A stretch of DNA of 64,000 nt. It comes from Noviherbaspirillum suwonense (GTDB lineage Bacteria > Pseudomonadota > Gammaproteobacteria > Burkholderiales > Burkholderiaceae_D). The stretch spans positions 1 through 64,000 of the forward strand of contig NZ_FXUL01000020.1 in assembly GCF_900182955.1 (NCBI RefSeq). The letters run 5' to 3'. The notes beneath the pieces are model-generated. The model was not told the origin of the DNA and ran no database searches. It was given only the letters and a program-made list of their open reading frames with translations. Numbering within the stretch: the stretch's first letter is position 1; each line of letters begins with the position of its first letter. The position numbers were made by a program, and so were the translations under genes. Positions 8,179-16,951 of this stretch are shown here, piece by piece.

Positions 8179-8215
8179 TGCGACCCGGGCAGCCATGAGG
8201 CTGACGCGGGTCGCA
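8179..8215 (+). terminator. Hairpin directly after the protease gene
   Basis: TGCGACCCG (8179-8187) pairs with CGGGTCGCA (8207-8215), and an inner CAGCC/GGCTG pair extends the stem. It begins one base after the stop codon. There is no U-run, so termination efficiency is uncertain. Confidence 0.5.
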
Positions 8216-8220
8216 GGGGA

Positions 8221-8239
8221 TTTAGGCATGATGCCTAAA
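8221..8239. promoter_or_regulatory. Perfect 8-3-8 palindrome
   Basis: TTTAGGCA-TGA-TGCCTAAA is a perfect inverted repeat in the space before the alpha/beta-hydrolase lipoprotein gene. Its symmetry and AT-rich ends fit a dimeric repressor operator, though a small RNA hairpin is also possible. Confidence 0.4.
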
Positions 8240-8427
8240 ATCAGAAGTCGATCTGTATCGACGTCACGAATATACGCCTTGCCGCGACTAAACTGGCGGA
8301 GCGATGTTTTGATCGCACGCAAACAAATTTCCTGGCATATCTGAGGAAGTTCGACATTGCCGCGGTTTGCGCCTCCGGGGTTTTCGATACACTTCCCTGA
8401 ATGACAACAACAACCGGGCGCCGGACC

Positions 8428-9192
8428 ATGAAACGACCTTATACCGCCGTATTGCTGGCCGCAACGCTGCTGACCGTACTGGCCGGCTGCGCGCTGTTCC
8501 CGCCGACCCGCGACAAGCTGGACGTGCTGGACCTGGGCGGCCGCTGCAGCGTCCATCCGGACACCTTGCTGGTGTTCCTGCCGGGGCGCTACGACCGGCC
8601 GAAGGACCTGGTCGACAAGGGATTCGTGCAGGCGGTGCGGGAGCGGGGCGTGGATGCCGACATCCTGATCCCGGACCTGCATTTCGGCTATTACATCAAG
8701 CGCACCGCGGTCGACCGGCTGCACGAGGATGTCATCCGTCCGGCGCGCGAGAAAGGCTACCGCCGGATCTGGCTGGTCGGCATCTCGGTGGGCGGCCTGG
8801 GCGCGCTGCTGTATCCGCAGATGCAGCCCGGCATGGTCGACGAACTGGTGCTGATCGCGCCCTATCTCGGCGAAAGCCGCATCCACCAGGAAATCGTCCG
8901 CGCCGGCGGGCTGAAGGCATGGGAGCCGGGCCAGTGGACCGCGGAAGACTATGAACGCACGCTATGGGACTGGCTGCGCCGCCATGGCGGCAGGCCCGAT
9001 CCGGTCATCAGCCTGGGTTATGGCCGCAGCGACAGCTTCGCAATGAGCAACCGGCTGCTGGCGGCGGTGCTGCCGGACAATCGCATCACCAGCGTTCCCG
9101 GCGGCCACGAGTGGGCGCCGTGGCTGCAAATATGGGAAACCGTGCTGGACCGCCGGCCGCTGCGCGCCTGCATCCGCAACGCTGCCCAATAG
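8428..9192 (+). CDS. Alpha/beta-hydrolase lipoprotein
   Basis: This 254-residue protein has a lipoprotein signal peptide (LTVLAGC, Cys 21) and an alpha/beta-hydrolase body: LLVFLPGRYD (oxyanion strand), nucleophile elbow GISVGG (Ser 120) and a C-terminal His in PGGHEW (His 227). I start at ATG 8428 (MKRPYTAV), which gives a normal lipoprotein signal. An upstream ATG at 8401 adds nine residues. It is clearly homologous to the cytoplasmic hydrolase at 16948-17652 inside the aryl polyene cluster (shared APY-G, AGG-AW and GGH-W-W blocks). It stands 270 bp upstream of the cluster on the same strand, so it may belong to that pathway. Confidence 0.8.
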   Translation: MKRPYTAVLLAATLLTVLAGCALFPPTRDKLDVLDLGGRCSVHPDTLLVFLPGRYDRPKDLVDKGFVQAVRERGVDADILIPDLHFGYYIKRTAVDRLHEDVIRPAREKGYRRIWLVGISVGGLGALLYPQMQPGMVDELVLIAPYLGESRIHQEIVRAGGLKAWEPGQWTAEDYERTLWDWLRRHGGRPDPVISLGYGRSDSFAMSNRLLAAVLPDNRITSVPGGHEWAPWLQIWETVLDRRPLRACIRNAAQ

Positions 9193-9396
9193 GCCGGCGC
9201 AGCCGTTTACCGGCCTTTCCCGGTGGACCGGCACGCGGCCGTCCCGGCTGCGCGATGCGGCCGGCAGCAGTCGCTTTATTTCCATATAGCATGAAGAGTA
9301 GTTGCGCCGGCGTTTGCCCATGGGTTATCGTAGCGCCCGTGCGGCCAGGCATTTTCATGGTTCAGCGGGACTTGCTATTGTTTTTTTGCAATGACT

Positions 9397-9434
9397 GCCG
9401 GTCATGCCGCCGTCGATCCGCCTGCATGACCGGC
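9397..9434. promoter_or_regulatory. 11-bp inverted repeat before the aryl polyene cluster
   Basis: GCCGGTCATGC (9397-9407) and GCATGACCGGC (9424-9434) are perfect complements separated by 16 nt. They end 28 bp before the ATG at 9463. The site could be an operator or a 5' UTR hairpin controlling the cluster. It is the most conspicuous symmetry in the 270-bp leader. Confidence 0.5.
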
Positions 9435-9462
9435 GGCCTTCCAAGTCCTTGTAGAAACGATC

Positions 9463-10233
9463 ATGCAGAACCCTCGTGCTGGCGATAAAAATATCGTTCA
9501 TGCGCCCCACGCGCCGCTGACCGACTACTATCCGACCGAAAGCGCGCGCCGCGGCTGGGTCGCCGACATGTTCAACAGCACCGCGCCCGACTACAACCGC
9601 ATTGAAAAAATCCTCGGCTTCGGCAGCGGCCCCTGGTACCGGCGCCAGGCATTGCTGCGCGCCGGGCTGCGGCCGGGCATGAAGGCGCTCGATGTCGGCG
9701 TCGGCACCGGGCTGGTCGCGCAGCAGGCAGCCGCCATCGTCGGCGACCCGCGCAACGTCACCGGCGTCGATCCCAGCCCCGGCATGCTGGAAAACGCGGT
9801 GGTGCCGGCCGGCGTGACGCTGGTCGCCGGCCGCGCCGAGGAACTGCCGTTTCCGGACAACAGCGTCGACTTCCTCAGCATGGGCTACGCGCTGCGGCAT
9901 ATCAGCGACCTGTCGGTGGCCTTCGCAGAATTCCATCGCGTGCTCAAGCCGGGCGGACGCCTGTGCATCCTTGAAATAACCTGTCCTGAAAACCGGCTGC
10001 AGAAGGCGCTGCTCAAGGGCTATGCGCGGCACGTGGTGCCGATGCTGGCCAGGCTGGCATCGCGCAGCGGCAACACTTCGGTGCTGTGGCGTTACTACTG
10101 GGACACCATCGAGGCCTGCGCCGCACCGGAAGACGTGCTGCGCACCTTGCAGGGCGCCGGCTTCGCGGGCGCCGGCCGCCACCTGGAACTCGGCATGTTT
10201 TCCGAGTACCAGGCAACGAAGGGGCAGGGTTGA
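9463..10233 (+). CDS. UbiE/COQ5-type SAM methyltransferase (APE cluster)
   Basis: This 256-residue class I methyltransferase has SAM motif I at residues 75-83 (ALDVGVGTG), an acidic residue in GVDPSPGM, and the post-motif VDFLSMGYALRHISD typical of the UbiE/COQ5 type. It opens the aryl polyene cluster. In such clusters methyltransferases modify the aryl head group, and here the ring or hydroxyl of the starter unit is the likely target (inference). The ribosome site is weak (GTAGAAAC). A perfect inverted repeat lies just upstream. The ACP gene follows after 74 nt. Confidence 0.82.
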   Translation: MQNPRAGDKNIVHAPHAPLTDYYPTESARRGWVADMFNSTAPDYNRIEKILGFGSGPWYRRQALLRAGLRPGMKALDVGVGTGLVAQQAAAIVGDPRNVTGVDPSPGMLENAVVPAGVTLVAGRAEELPFPDNSVDFLSMGYALRHISDLSVAFAEFHRVLKPGGRLCILEITCPENRLQKALLKGYARHVVPMLARLASRSGNTSVLWRYYWDTIEACAAPEDVLRTLQGAGFAGAGRHLELGMFSEYQATKGQG

Positions 10234-10307
10234 GCCATCCGTCGGCGGCGCTGCCGCCGGTCCATCATCGTGACAAGGGCATTGCGCCCGCTTCCTGAAA
10301 CAGACAA

Positions 10308-10592
10308 ATGACTTTTGAAAATTCAAGCGCCCAGCAGGGCGACCTCCAGCGCGAAGTGGCGGAACTGATCGTCCAGGCGCTCAACCTCGACGTCGCGCCG
10401 GAAGACATCAAGGCCGACGAGCCGCTGTACGGCGACGGCCTCGGGCTGGACTCGATCGACGTGCTGGAAATCGCGCTGGTCGTCTCCAAGCGCTACGGCC
10501 TGCAGCTGCGCGCCGACAATGACGACAACCACCGCATCTTCAGTTCGCTGGCCAGCCTGACCGACTACATCGCCCAGCACAAGGCGGCCTGA
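10308..10592 (+). CDS. Acyl carrier protein (APE cluster)
   Basis: This 94-residue ACP has the phosphopantetheine attachment Ser 49 in GLGLDSIDVLEIAL, followed by the normal helix II-III pattern. It would carry the growing aryl polyene chain. It is the only ACP in the window, while described aryl polyene clusters usually carry two. Its stop overlaps the start of the next gene (TGATG at 10590-10594), so the two are translationally coupled. Confidence 0.92.
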   Translation: MTFENSSAQQGDLQREVAELIVQALNLDVAPEDIKADEPLYGDGLGLDSIDVLEIALVVSKRYGLQLRADNDDNHRIFSSLASLTDYIAQHKAA

Positions 10593-11224
10593 TGTCCCGC
10601 GCCGCCGGCTATGCGCGCGTCGCAGCCTTCGGCGGCGCCGGCCTGGCCTACGCGATCCTCGCCCATCGCACCAACACGGCCGACACCGGCCGCGCCGGCG
10701 CGCTGCTGGCGCTGACGCCGATGATGGTGGCCGCGCTGGTGCTCGGTTGGCGCTCGCGCCGCCGCGTTGCGGCAATGACGCTGGCCGTCGCCGCCTGCGT
10801 CGTCGTGCTGGCCTGCCTGCCGCTGCTGCAGCGTCACACCAGCCTGATCTACTGGATCGAGCATGCGTTCACGCAGCTGCTGCTGTGCATCGCCTTCGCC
10901 CGCTCGCTCGGGCCGGGCCGCGAGGCCATGTGCACGCTTTTCGCGCGGATGGTGCATGGCGCGCTGGCGCCCGGCATGGAGCGCTACACCCGGCAGGTGA
11001 CGCTGGCCTGGAGCATTTTTTTCGGCGCGATGTCGCTGGCGTCGACCGTGCTTTTCTTCGCCGCGCCGGTCGGCGTCTGGTCGACCTTCGCCAATTTCCT
11101 TACCGCGCCGCTGATTGCGCTGATGTTCGTCGCCGAGTACGCGGTGCGCCGCCGCGCGCTGCCGGAAGTCGAGCATGCCGGCATCGTCGCCGGCGTGCAG
11201 GCATTCTGGAAAACGCCGCGCTGA
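10592..11224 (+). CDS. COG4648-like integral membrane protein (APE cluster)
   Basis: This 210-residue protein has about six hydrophobic segments and conserved-looking polar stretches between them (IYWIEHAFTQLLLC, RMVHGALAPGMERYTRQVT). It resembles the COG4648 membrane proteins that recur in aryl polyene clusters. Its function is not established. By position it may help anchor or move the lipid-linked polyene at the inner membrane. It overlaps the ACP stop by one base. Confidence 0.75.
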   Translation: MSRAAGYARVAAFGGAGLAYAILAHRTNTADTGRAGALLALTPMMVAALVLGWRSRRRVAAMTLAVAACVVVLACLPLLQRHTSLIYWIEHAFTQLLLCIAFARSLGPGREAMCTLFARMVHGALAPGMERYTRQVTLAWSIFFGAMSLASTVLFFAAPVGVWSTFANFLTAPLIALMFVAEYAVRRRALPEVEHAGIVAGVQAFWKTPR

Positions 11225-11261
11225 CCGGCCGCGCAGGCACGAACGACCTTATCGACAGAAC

Positions 11262-12641
11262 ATGGCTACCTTTCCCCTGATCACCCACGAGCGCGCCGGC
11301 CAGCCGATAGCCTGGCGCGACGGCAGCCCGGTGAGCGCCGGCCGCTTCCTGGCCGACGTCGCGCAGGTGCGCGCCTGCCTGCCCGCAGGGCGGCACATGC
11401 TCAACACCTGCACCGACCGTTATCGTTTCATGGTCGGGCTGGCGGCGGCGATGAGCGCGGGCAAGACCAGCCTGCTGCCGTCGACGCAGACCGCCGAGAC
11501 CGTGCGCCAGATGCTGCAGTTCGCGCCCGACGCATTCTGCCTCTGTGACGCCGACACCGCCATCGCGATGCCGGTATGCCGCTTTCCGGTGCTGGCGACG
11601 CCCGGGACGTCCGCCGCCGGCCAGGACGATGCCGCCGGCTTCAACGTGCCGGCGATCGACGCCGACCTGTGCGTCGCCTATGTCTTCACGTCCGGCTCCA
11701 CCGGCGTGCCGCAGCCGCATCCTAAGCGCTGGGGTTCGCTGGTGCGCAACGTGCAGGCCGAGGCGCGGCTGTGCGGCATGCTCGACGGCCGCAGCCATGC
11801 GGTGATCGGCACGGTGCCGCCGCAGCACATGTATGGCTTCGAGTCGACCGTGCTGATCGTGATGCAGAGCGCCAATGCGCTGGTCGCCGGACCGACCTTC
11901 TACTCGACCGACATCTGCGAGGCGCTGCGCGCCACGCCGCGTCCGCGCACGCTGGTCACCACGCCGGTCCACCTGCGCTCGGTGCTCGGCGCCGGCCTCG
12001 CGCTGCCGCAGGCCGACCTGCTGGTGTCGGCGACCGCGCCGCTGTCGGCTGCGCTGGCGGTGGAAGCCGAAGCCGGCTTCGGCGCGCCGCTGCTGGAAAT
12101 CTACGGCAGCACCGAGACCGGCCAGATCGCGATGCGGCAGTCCGCACGCACGCAGGAATGGCAGCTGTTTCCGGGCCTGGCGTTCGAGCAGGTCAATGGC
12201 GTGTCATCGGTGTCGGGCGGCCATGTCGAGACGCCGACGCCGATGAGCGACGTGATCGAGCCGCGCGAAGGCGGACGCTTCCTGCTGCATGGCCGGATGG
12301 CCGACCTGATCAACATCGCCGGCAAGCGCAACTCGCTGGCCTACCTGAACCTGCAGCTCAATGCGGTGCCCGGCGTGCTCGACGGCGTGTTCGCGATGCC
12401 GGAGGAGGCCGACGCCTGCGGCGTGACGCGGCTTGCGGCCTTCGTCGTGGCGCCCGGCCTTGCGCCGGCCGGACTGCTGGCCGCGCTGCGCGAGCGCATC
12501 GACCCGGTGTTCCTGCCGCGGCCGCTGGTGTTCGTCGACGCGCTGCCGCGCAATGCGACGGGCAAGCTGCCGAAGGAAGCGCTTGCGCGGCTGGCGCAGG
12601 CCAGTGCGGCGCGGCCGCGCGCCGGCGGGGAGGGCGCATGA
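11262..12641 (+). CDS. AMP-dependent acyl/aryl-ACP ligase (APE cluster)
   Basis: This 459-residue adenylate-forming enzyme has the P-loop at residues 141-149 (VFTSGSTGV), the YGSTETGQIA motif in the middle, and the C-terminal catalytic lysine region LPRNATGKLPKEAL. In aryl polyene pathways this protein (ApeH type) activates 4-hydroxycinnamic or a benzoic acid and loads it on the ACP. No ammonia lyase or chorismatase that would make that acid lies in the window. ATG 11262 is 37 nt after the membrane-protein gene. The dehydratase gene overlaps its end (ATGA). Confidence 0.88.
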   Translation: MATFPLITHERAGQPIAWRDGSPVSAGRFLADVAQVRACLPAGRHMLNTCTDRYRFMVGLAAAMSAGKTSLLPSTQTAETVRQMLQFAPDAFCLCDADTAIAMPVCRFPVLATPGTSAAGQDDAAGFNVPAIDADLCVAYVFTSGSTGVPQPHPKRWGSLVRNVQAEARLCGMLDGRSHAVIGTVPPQHMYGFESTVLIVMQSANALVAGPTFYSTDICEALRATPRPRTLVTTPVHLRSVLGAGLALPQADLLVSATAPLSAALAVEAEAGFGAPLLEIYGSTETGQIAMRQSARTQEWQLFPGLAFEQVNGVSSVSGGHVETPTPMSDVIEPREGGRFLLHGRMADLINIAGKRNSLAYLNLQLNAVPGVLDGVFAMPEEADACGVTRLAAFVVAPGLAPAGLLAALRERIDPVFLPRPLVFVDALPRNATGKLPKEALARLAQASAARPRAGGEGA

Positions 12642-12961
12642 GCATGCCCATGCTCATACCCATGGTGACGATCGCGCCCGACCATCCGGCGCTGGCCGGG
12701 CATTTTCCCGGCATGCCGGTGGTGCCCGGCGTGGTGCTGCTGGACGAAGCGCTGCATGCGATCGGCGCCGCGCTCGGCGTCGACCTGTCCGCCTGCGGCA
12801 TCGCCTCGGTCAAGTTCCTGAGCCCGGTGCTGCCGGGACAGCCGGTCGCCGTTTCGCATCACAGCGCGGACGGGCGCACGATCCGATTCACACTGACGCA
12901 CGGCGAGCGCAAGGTCGCTTCCGGCGTCCTCCATCGCCAGGCGGAAGGAACGGCCCGGTGA
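12638..12961 (+). CDS. Hotdog-fold 3-hydroxyacyl-ACP dehydratase, ApeI-like
   Basis: This 107-residue single-hotdog protein has the FabA/FabZ-type active-site helix entry HFPGMPVVPGVVLLDEAL, near residues 22-39, with catalytic His and Glu in place. It would remove water from the 3-hydroxyacyl intermediate in each polyene cycle. It overlaps the ligase by 4 nt (ATGA), and the acyltransferase overlaps it (GTGA). It is shorter than FabZ (about 150 residues), as is usual for the ApeI type. Confidence 0.85.
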   Translation: MSMPMLIPMVTIAPDHPALAGHFPGMPVVPGVVLLDEALHAIGAALGVDLSACGIASVKFLSPVLPGQPVAVSHHSADGRTIRFTLTHGERKVASGVLHRQAEGTAR

Positions 12962-13932
12962 AGGACGTACACGCAAATATGCAACTATCCAAAGAAAACG
13001 ACACGACAGGCGCGGCATGGCGCGCCGCGCCGGAGCGCAGCAACATGGCGATGCTGCGCATCATGACCTGGATCTCGCTGAGGCTCGGCCGGCCGGCCGG
13101 GCGCGTGGTGCTGCACCTGATCACCGCCTACTTCCTGCTGTTCGCGCCGGACAGCCGCGGCGCGTCGCGCGACTACCTGGCCCGCGTGCTGGGACGGCGG
13201 GTCAGGGTGTCCGACCTGTACCGGCATATCTTCACCTTCGCCGCGACCATCCACGACCGGGTCTACCTGCTCAACAACCGCTTCGACATGTTCGACATCG
13301 AGGTGTCGGGCGACCGCATGGTAACGGACCTGCTGGCCGACGGCCGCGGGCTGTTCCTGATCGGCGCGCACATGGGCAGCTTCGAGGTCATGCGCGCGCT
13401 GGGCCGCCAGCATGCCGGCCTGGATGTCGCGATGGCGATGTTCGAGGGCAATGCGCGCAAGGTCAACCAGATGCTCAACGCCATCAGCCCGATGGCGCAG
13501 CAGGACGTGATCGCCCTGGGCCAGGTCGATTCCATGCTGAAGATCAGCGCCTGCCTGGACCGGGGCACCGCGGTCGGCATGCTGGCCGACCGACGCTTCG
13601 GCGGCGACGTGATGCGCACCATGCCTTTCCTCGGCGGCCAGGCCGACCTGCCGCTCGGGCCGTTCCGCATGGCGGCGGTGCTGCGCCGCCCGGTCGTCTT
13701 CATGACCGGCCTTTACATGGGCGGCAGCCGTTACCGCATCCATTTCGAGCCGCTGGCGGACTTCAGCAAGCTGCAGGCCGGCGAGCGCCAGCAGGCGATC
13801 CAGCAGGCGATGGAGCGTTATGTGGGCCTGCTCGAAAAGCATTGCCGGCAGACGCCTTACAACTGGTTCAATTTCTTCAGGTTCTGGCACGCGGATTCGG
13901 CGGCGGCCAGCGCCGGGAAGGCGGGGGAATGA
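12958..13932 (+). CDS. LpxL/LPLAT-type acyltransferase (APE cluster)
   Basis: This 324-residue acyltransferase of the lipid A acyltransferase-like (LPLAT) superfamily carries the catalytic HX4E motif HMGSFE (His 138, Glu 143). I use GTG 12958, which has AGGAA 7 nt upstream and a GTGA overlap with the dehydratase stop. ATG 12979 is the alternative. In aryl polyene clusters such enzymes are thought to move an acyl group to or from the lipid that carries the pigment. It should act on the inner face of the inner membrane. Confidence 0.85.
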   Translation: MKDVHANMQLSKENDTTGAAWRAAPERSNMAMLRIMTWISLRLGRPAGRVVLHLITAYFLLFAPDSRGASRDYLARVLGRRVRVSDLYRHIFTFAATIHDRVYLLNNRFDMFDIEVSGDRMVTDLLADGRGLFLIGAHMGSFEVMRALGRQHAGLDVAMAMFEGNARKVNQMLNAISPMAQQDVIALGQVDSMLKISACLDRGTAVGMLADRRFGGDVMRTMPFLGGQADLPLGPFRMAAVLRRPVVFMTGLYMGGSRYRIHFEPLADFSKLQAGERQQAIQQAMERYVGLLEKHCRQTPYNWFNFFRFWHADSAAASAGKAGE

Positions 13933-14525
13933 AGGCGCTGCGCAGGTTGACGACGGTGCTGCTGGCCACCGTCCTCGCCATACTGCTGGCCGGCCCGGCG
14001 CATGCGGCCGACGGACCGTGGGATATCGAGCGGCTGATGCAGGCGCTGGGCAAGGTCAGCGTCGGCCGCGCCGACTTCGTCGAGACCAAGACCATCGCGA
14101 TGCTGGAAAAACCGGTGGTGTCCTCCGGGCAGCTGTTCTACGTCGCGCCCGACAAGCTGGAGAAGCGCACGCTGAAACCGCGGCCGGAGTCAATGATCAT
14201 CGAAGGCAATACGCTGGTCATCGAGCGCGGCCGCCAGAACATGACGCTGCAGGTCGACAGCGCGCCCGAACTGGCCGGCTTCGTCAACAGCATCCGCGGC
14301 ACGCTGGCCGGCGACCGCAAGGCGCTGGAGCGCAGCTTCGCCCTGTCGCTGGAAGGCCCGCCGCAGCGCTGGCTGCTGACGCTCAAGCCGCTCGACCAGC
14401 GCATGGCCGCCACGGTGGCCAGCATCCGCATCGCCGGCGCGCTCGACGACGTGCGCAGCGTCGAGATCCTGCAGGCCGACGGCGACCGCTCGGTGATGAC
14501 GATCAGCCGCATCAGCGCCCAATGA
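13929..14525 (+). CDS. LolA-like periplasmic lipid carrier (APE cluster)
   Basis: This 198-residue protein has a signal peptide ending at GPAHAAD (about residue 27) and a LolA-type half-barrel sequence (ADFVETKTIAMLEKPVVSSG, then QLFYVAPDKLEKRTLKP). LolA-like proteins in aryl polyene clusters are expected to shuttle the hydrophobic product across the periplasm. It overlaps the acyltransferase by 4 nt and the MMPL exporter by 4 nt, so the export genes are coupled. Confidence 0.85.
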   Translation: MKALRRLTTVLLATVLAILLAGPAHAADGPWDIERLMQALGKVSVGRADFVETKTIAMLEKPVVSSGQLFYVAPDKLEKRTLKPRPESMIIEGNTLVIERGRQNMTLQVDSAPELAGFVNSIRGTLAGDRKALERSFALSLEGPPQRWLLTLKPLDQRMAATVASIRIAGALDDVRSVEILQADGDRSVMTISRISAQ

Positions 14526-16951
14526 TGCGCGGCGGATGGTCCGTGCGCACCCGCGCGATCGTGCTGTGGCTGGCCGGCCTGCTGCTGTGCGGCCTGGTCG
14601 TGCTGCAGGCGCGCTTCACCGCCGACCTGTCGGCCTTCCTGCCGCAGACGCCGACCCGCGAGCAGAAGGTGCTGCTGGACCAGCTGCGCGACGGCGTGGT
14701 GTCGCGCCTGATCCTGGTCGGCATCGAGGGCGGCGACGCGGCTGCCCGCGCCGCCGTGTCGAAGGCGATGGGAAAACGGCTGCGGGCCGATGCCGCGCTG
14801 GCGTCGGTCAGCAATGGCGAGCCGGTCAATGCGGAGCACGACCAGCGCTTCCTGTTCGAGAACCGTTACCTGCTGAGCCCGGCGGTCACGCCGGCGCATT
14901 TCACTGTGGACGGCCTGCATGCGGCGCTGGCCGACACGATAGACCTGCTGGCGTCCCCGGCCGGCATGCTGGCCAAGCCGCTGCTGCCGCGCGACCCGAC
15001 CGGGGAAACCGTGCTGCTGCTGGAACGGCTCGCCGCCGGAAACCGGCCGCGCGAAAGCAACGGCGTCTGGGTCTCGCGCAGCGGCGCGTCCGCGCTGATG
15101 CTGGTGCAGACCCGCGCGGCCGCGGTCGACACCGACGGCCAGCAGCAGGCGATGCAATCCATCCGCGCGGCCTTCGACGCCGCCCGCGCCGGGAATGCCG
15201 ACGCTGGAATCGGCGCGCTGACGCTGTCCATGACCGGCCCCGGCGTGTTCTCGGTGCAGTCGCGCCAGACCATCGAAAGCGAGGTCACAAAGCTGTCGGC
15301 GATCAGCGCCGGCGTCATCATCACGATGCTGCTGCTGCTGTACCGTTCCGCATGGGCGCTTGCGCTGGGCCTGCTGCCGGTGCTGTCGGGCGCGCTGGCC
15401 GGCGTCGCCGCGGTCAGCCTCGGGTCCGGCATCGTGCATGGCATCACGCTGGGTTTCGGCACCACGCTGATCGGCGAAGCGGTCGACTACTCGATCTACC
15501 TGTTCGTGCAGTCGCGCGCGCTTGCCGCGAAAGGCGCCGTTGCCGACGCCGACGTGCAGCGGGCATGGGTCAAGGAGTTCTGGCCGACCATACGGCTGGG
15601 CATGCTGACGTCCATCGTCGGCTTCTCCGCGCTGCTGCTGTCGACCTTTCCGGGGCTGTCGCAGCTTGGTCTGTATTCGATCGCCGGGCTGGTCGTCGCC
15701 GCCGCCGTCACCCGATACATCCTGCCGCACCTGCTGCCGGCGAATTTCCGCATCCGCGACATTTCCCGGCTGGGCCACGCGGTGGGCGCGGCAGCGCAGC
15801 GTGCGCCGCTACTGCGCTTCCCGCTGGCCGCGCTGGTGCTGGCCGCCTGCGTGGTGGTGTTCCTGCACCGCGGCGGCTTGTGGAATACCGAGTTGTCGTC
15901 GCTGTCGCCGGTGTCGCAGGCCGACCAGGCGCTGGACGCGCGGCTGCGCGCCGACATGGGCGCGCCCGACGTACGCTACATGGTCGCGCTGTCGGCGCCC
16001 GACCGCGAGGCCGCGCTCGTCGCCAGCGAAAAAATCGCGCGGCAGCTCGAGCCGCTGGTCGCGCAGGGCGTGCTGGCCGGCTATGAAAGCGCCAGCCGCT
16101 ACCTGCCCAGCATGGCTGCGCAAAAACAGCGCCAGGCCAGCCTGCCCGCCGAAGGACTGGCGCAGCGCATGGTTGAGGCCAGCGTTGGGCTGCCGGTGCG
16201 GCCGGCGCTGTTTTCGCCCTTCATCGAGGATGTCGCCGGCGCCCGCGCGCGCCAGCCGCTGCAGCGCGCCGACCTCGACGGCACCTCGTTTGCAATCGCC
16301 GTCGACTCGCTGATGTTCGAGCGCGACGGGCGCTGGAATGCGCTGCTGCCGCTCACTGCGCCTGCAGCCAAGGCCAACAACGGCGCCGGCATCGCCGCCG
16401 ACGCCGTGCGCGCGGCGCTGGCCCGCGCGGACGAACCCGGCGCGCTGTTCGTCGACCTGAAGGCCGAGTCCGACCACCTGTATTCGGGCTACCTGAACGA
16501 AGCCATCCTGCTGTCCGGCGGCGGCCTGCTGGCCATCGTCGCGCTGCTGGGCGGTGCGCTGCGCTCGCCGGCGCGGGTGCTGCGCGTGCTGCTGCCGCTG
16601 TTCGCGGCGGTGATCACCGTGGTCGCGCTGCTGGCGGCGACCGGCCAGCGGATGACCATCCTGCACCTGGTCGGACTGCTGCTGATCTGCGCGGTCGGAT
16701 CGAATTACGCGCTGTTCTTCGACCGCCCGCGCGATGCCGGGACCGGGCCTGGCGGCCAACCGGAATCCAGGCCCATCGCGCCGGAAACGCTGGCCTCGAT
16801 GCTGTTCGCGAACCTGACAACAGTCGCCGGCTTCGGCCTGCTCGGCTTTTCCGACGTGCCGGTGCTGCAGGCGATCGGCCGCACGGTCGGCCCCGGCGCC
16901 GTGCTGGCGCTGGTCTATGCGGCGGCATTCTCCAGGGGATTCCGGCGATGA
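14522..16951 (+). CDS. MMPL/RND-family exporter (APE cluster)
   Basis: This 809-residue membrane protein has the duplicated MMPL layout. TM1 (about residues 11-29) is followed by a large periplasmic domain, then five helices (about 260-400), a second TM and periplasmic domain, and a second five-helix block to the C-terminus. The first block contains GEAVDYSIYLF and the second VGSNYALFF, where RND proton-relay residues lie. It probably extracts the lipid-linked polyene from the inner membrane and hands it to the LolA-like partner. ATGA overlaps exist at both ends. Confidence 0.88.
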   Translation: MMRGGWSVRTRAIVLWLAGLLLCGLVVLQARFTADLSAFLPQTPTREQKVLLDQLRDGVVSRLILVGIEGGDAAARAAVSKAMGKRLRADAALASVSNGEPVNAEHDQRFLFENRYLLSPAVTPAHFTVDGLHAALADTIDLLASPAGMLAKPLLPRDPTGETVLLLERLAAGNRPRESNGVWVSRSGASALMLVQTRAAAVDTDGQQQAMQSIRAAFDAARAGNADAGIGALTLSMTGPGVFSVQSRQTIESEVTKLSAISAGVIITMLLLLYRSAWALALGLLPVLSGALAGVAAVSLGSGIVHGITLGFGTTLIGEAVDYSIYLFVQSRALAAKGAVADADVQRAWVKEFWPTIRLGMLTSIVGFSALLLSTFPGLSQLGLYSIAGLVVAAAVTRYILPHLLPANFRIRDISRLGHAVGAAAQRAPLLRFPLAALVLAACVVVFLHRGGLWNTELSSLSPVSQADQALDARLRADMGAPDVRYMVALSAPDREAALVASEKIARQLEPLVAQGVLAGYESASRYLPSMAAQKQRQASLPAEGLAQRMVEASVGLPVRPALFSPFIEDVAGARARQPLQRADLDGTSFAIAVDSLMFERDGRWNALLPLTAPAAKANNGAGIAADAVRAALARADEPGALFVDLKAESDHLYSGYLNEAILLSGGGLLAIVALLGGALRSPARVLRVLLPLFAAVITVVALLAATGQRMTILHLVGLLLICAVGSNYALFFDRPRDAGTGPGGQPESRPIAPETLASMLFANLTTVAGFGLLGFSDVPVLQAIGRTVGPGAVLALVYAAAFSRGFRR

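Noticed and set aside
11771-12961. Long plus-strand ORF across the ligase and dehydratase
   Set aside because: Out-of-frame Arg/Ala-rich shadow of the ligase. Only its end is the dehydratase frame, which starts at 12638.
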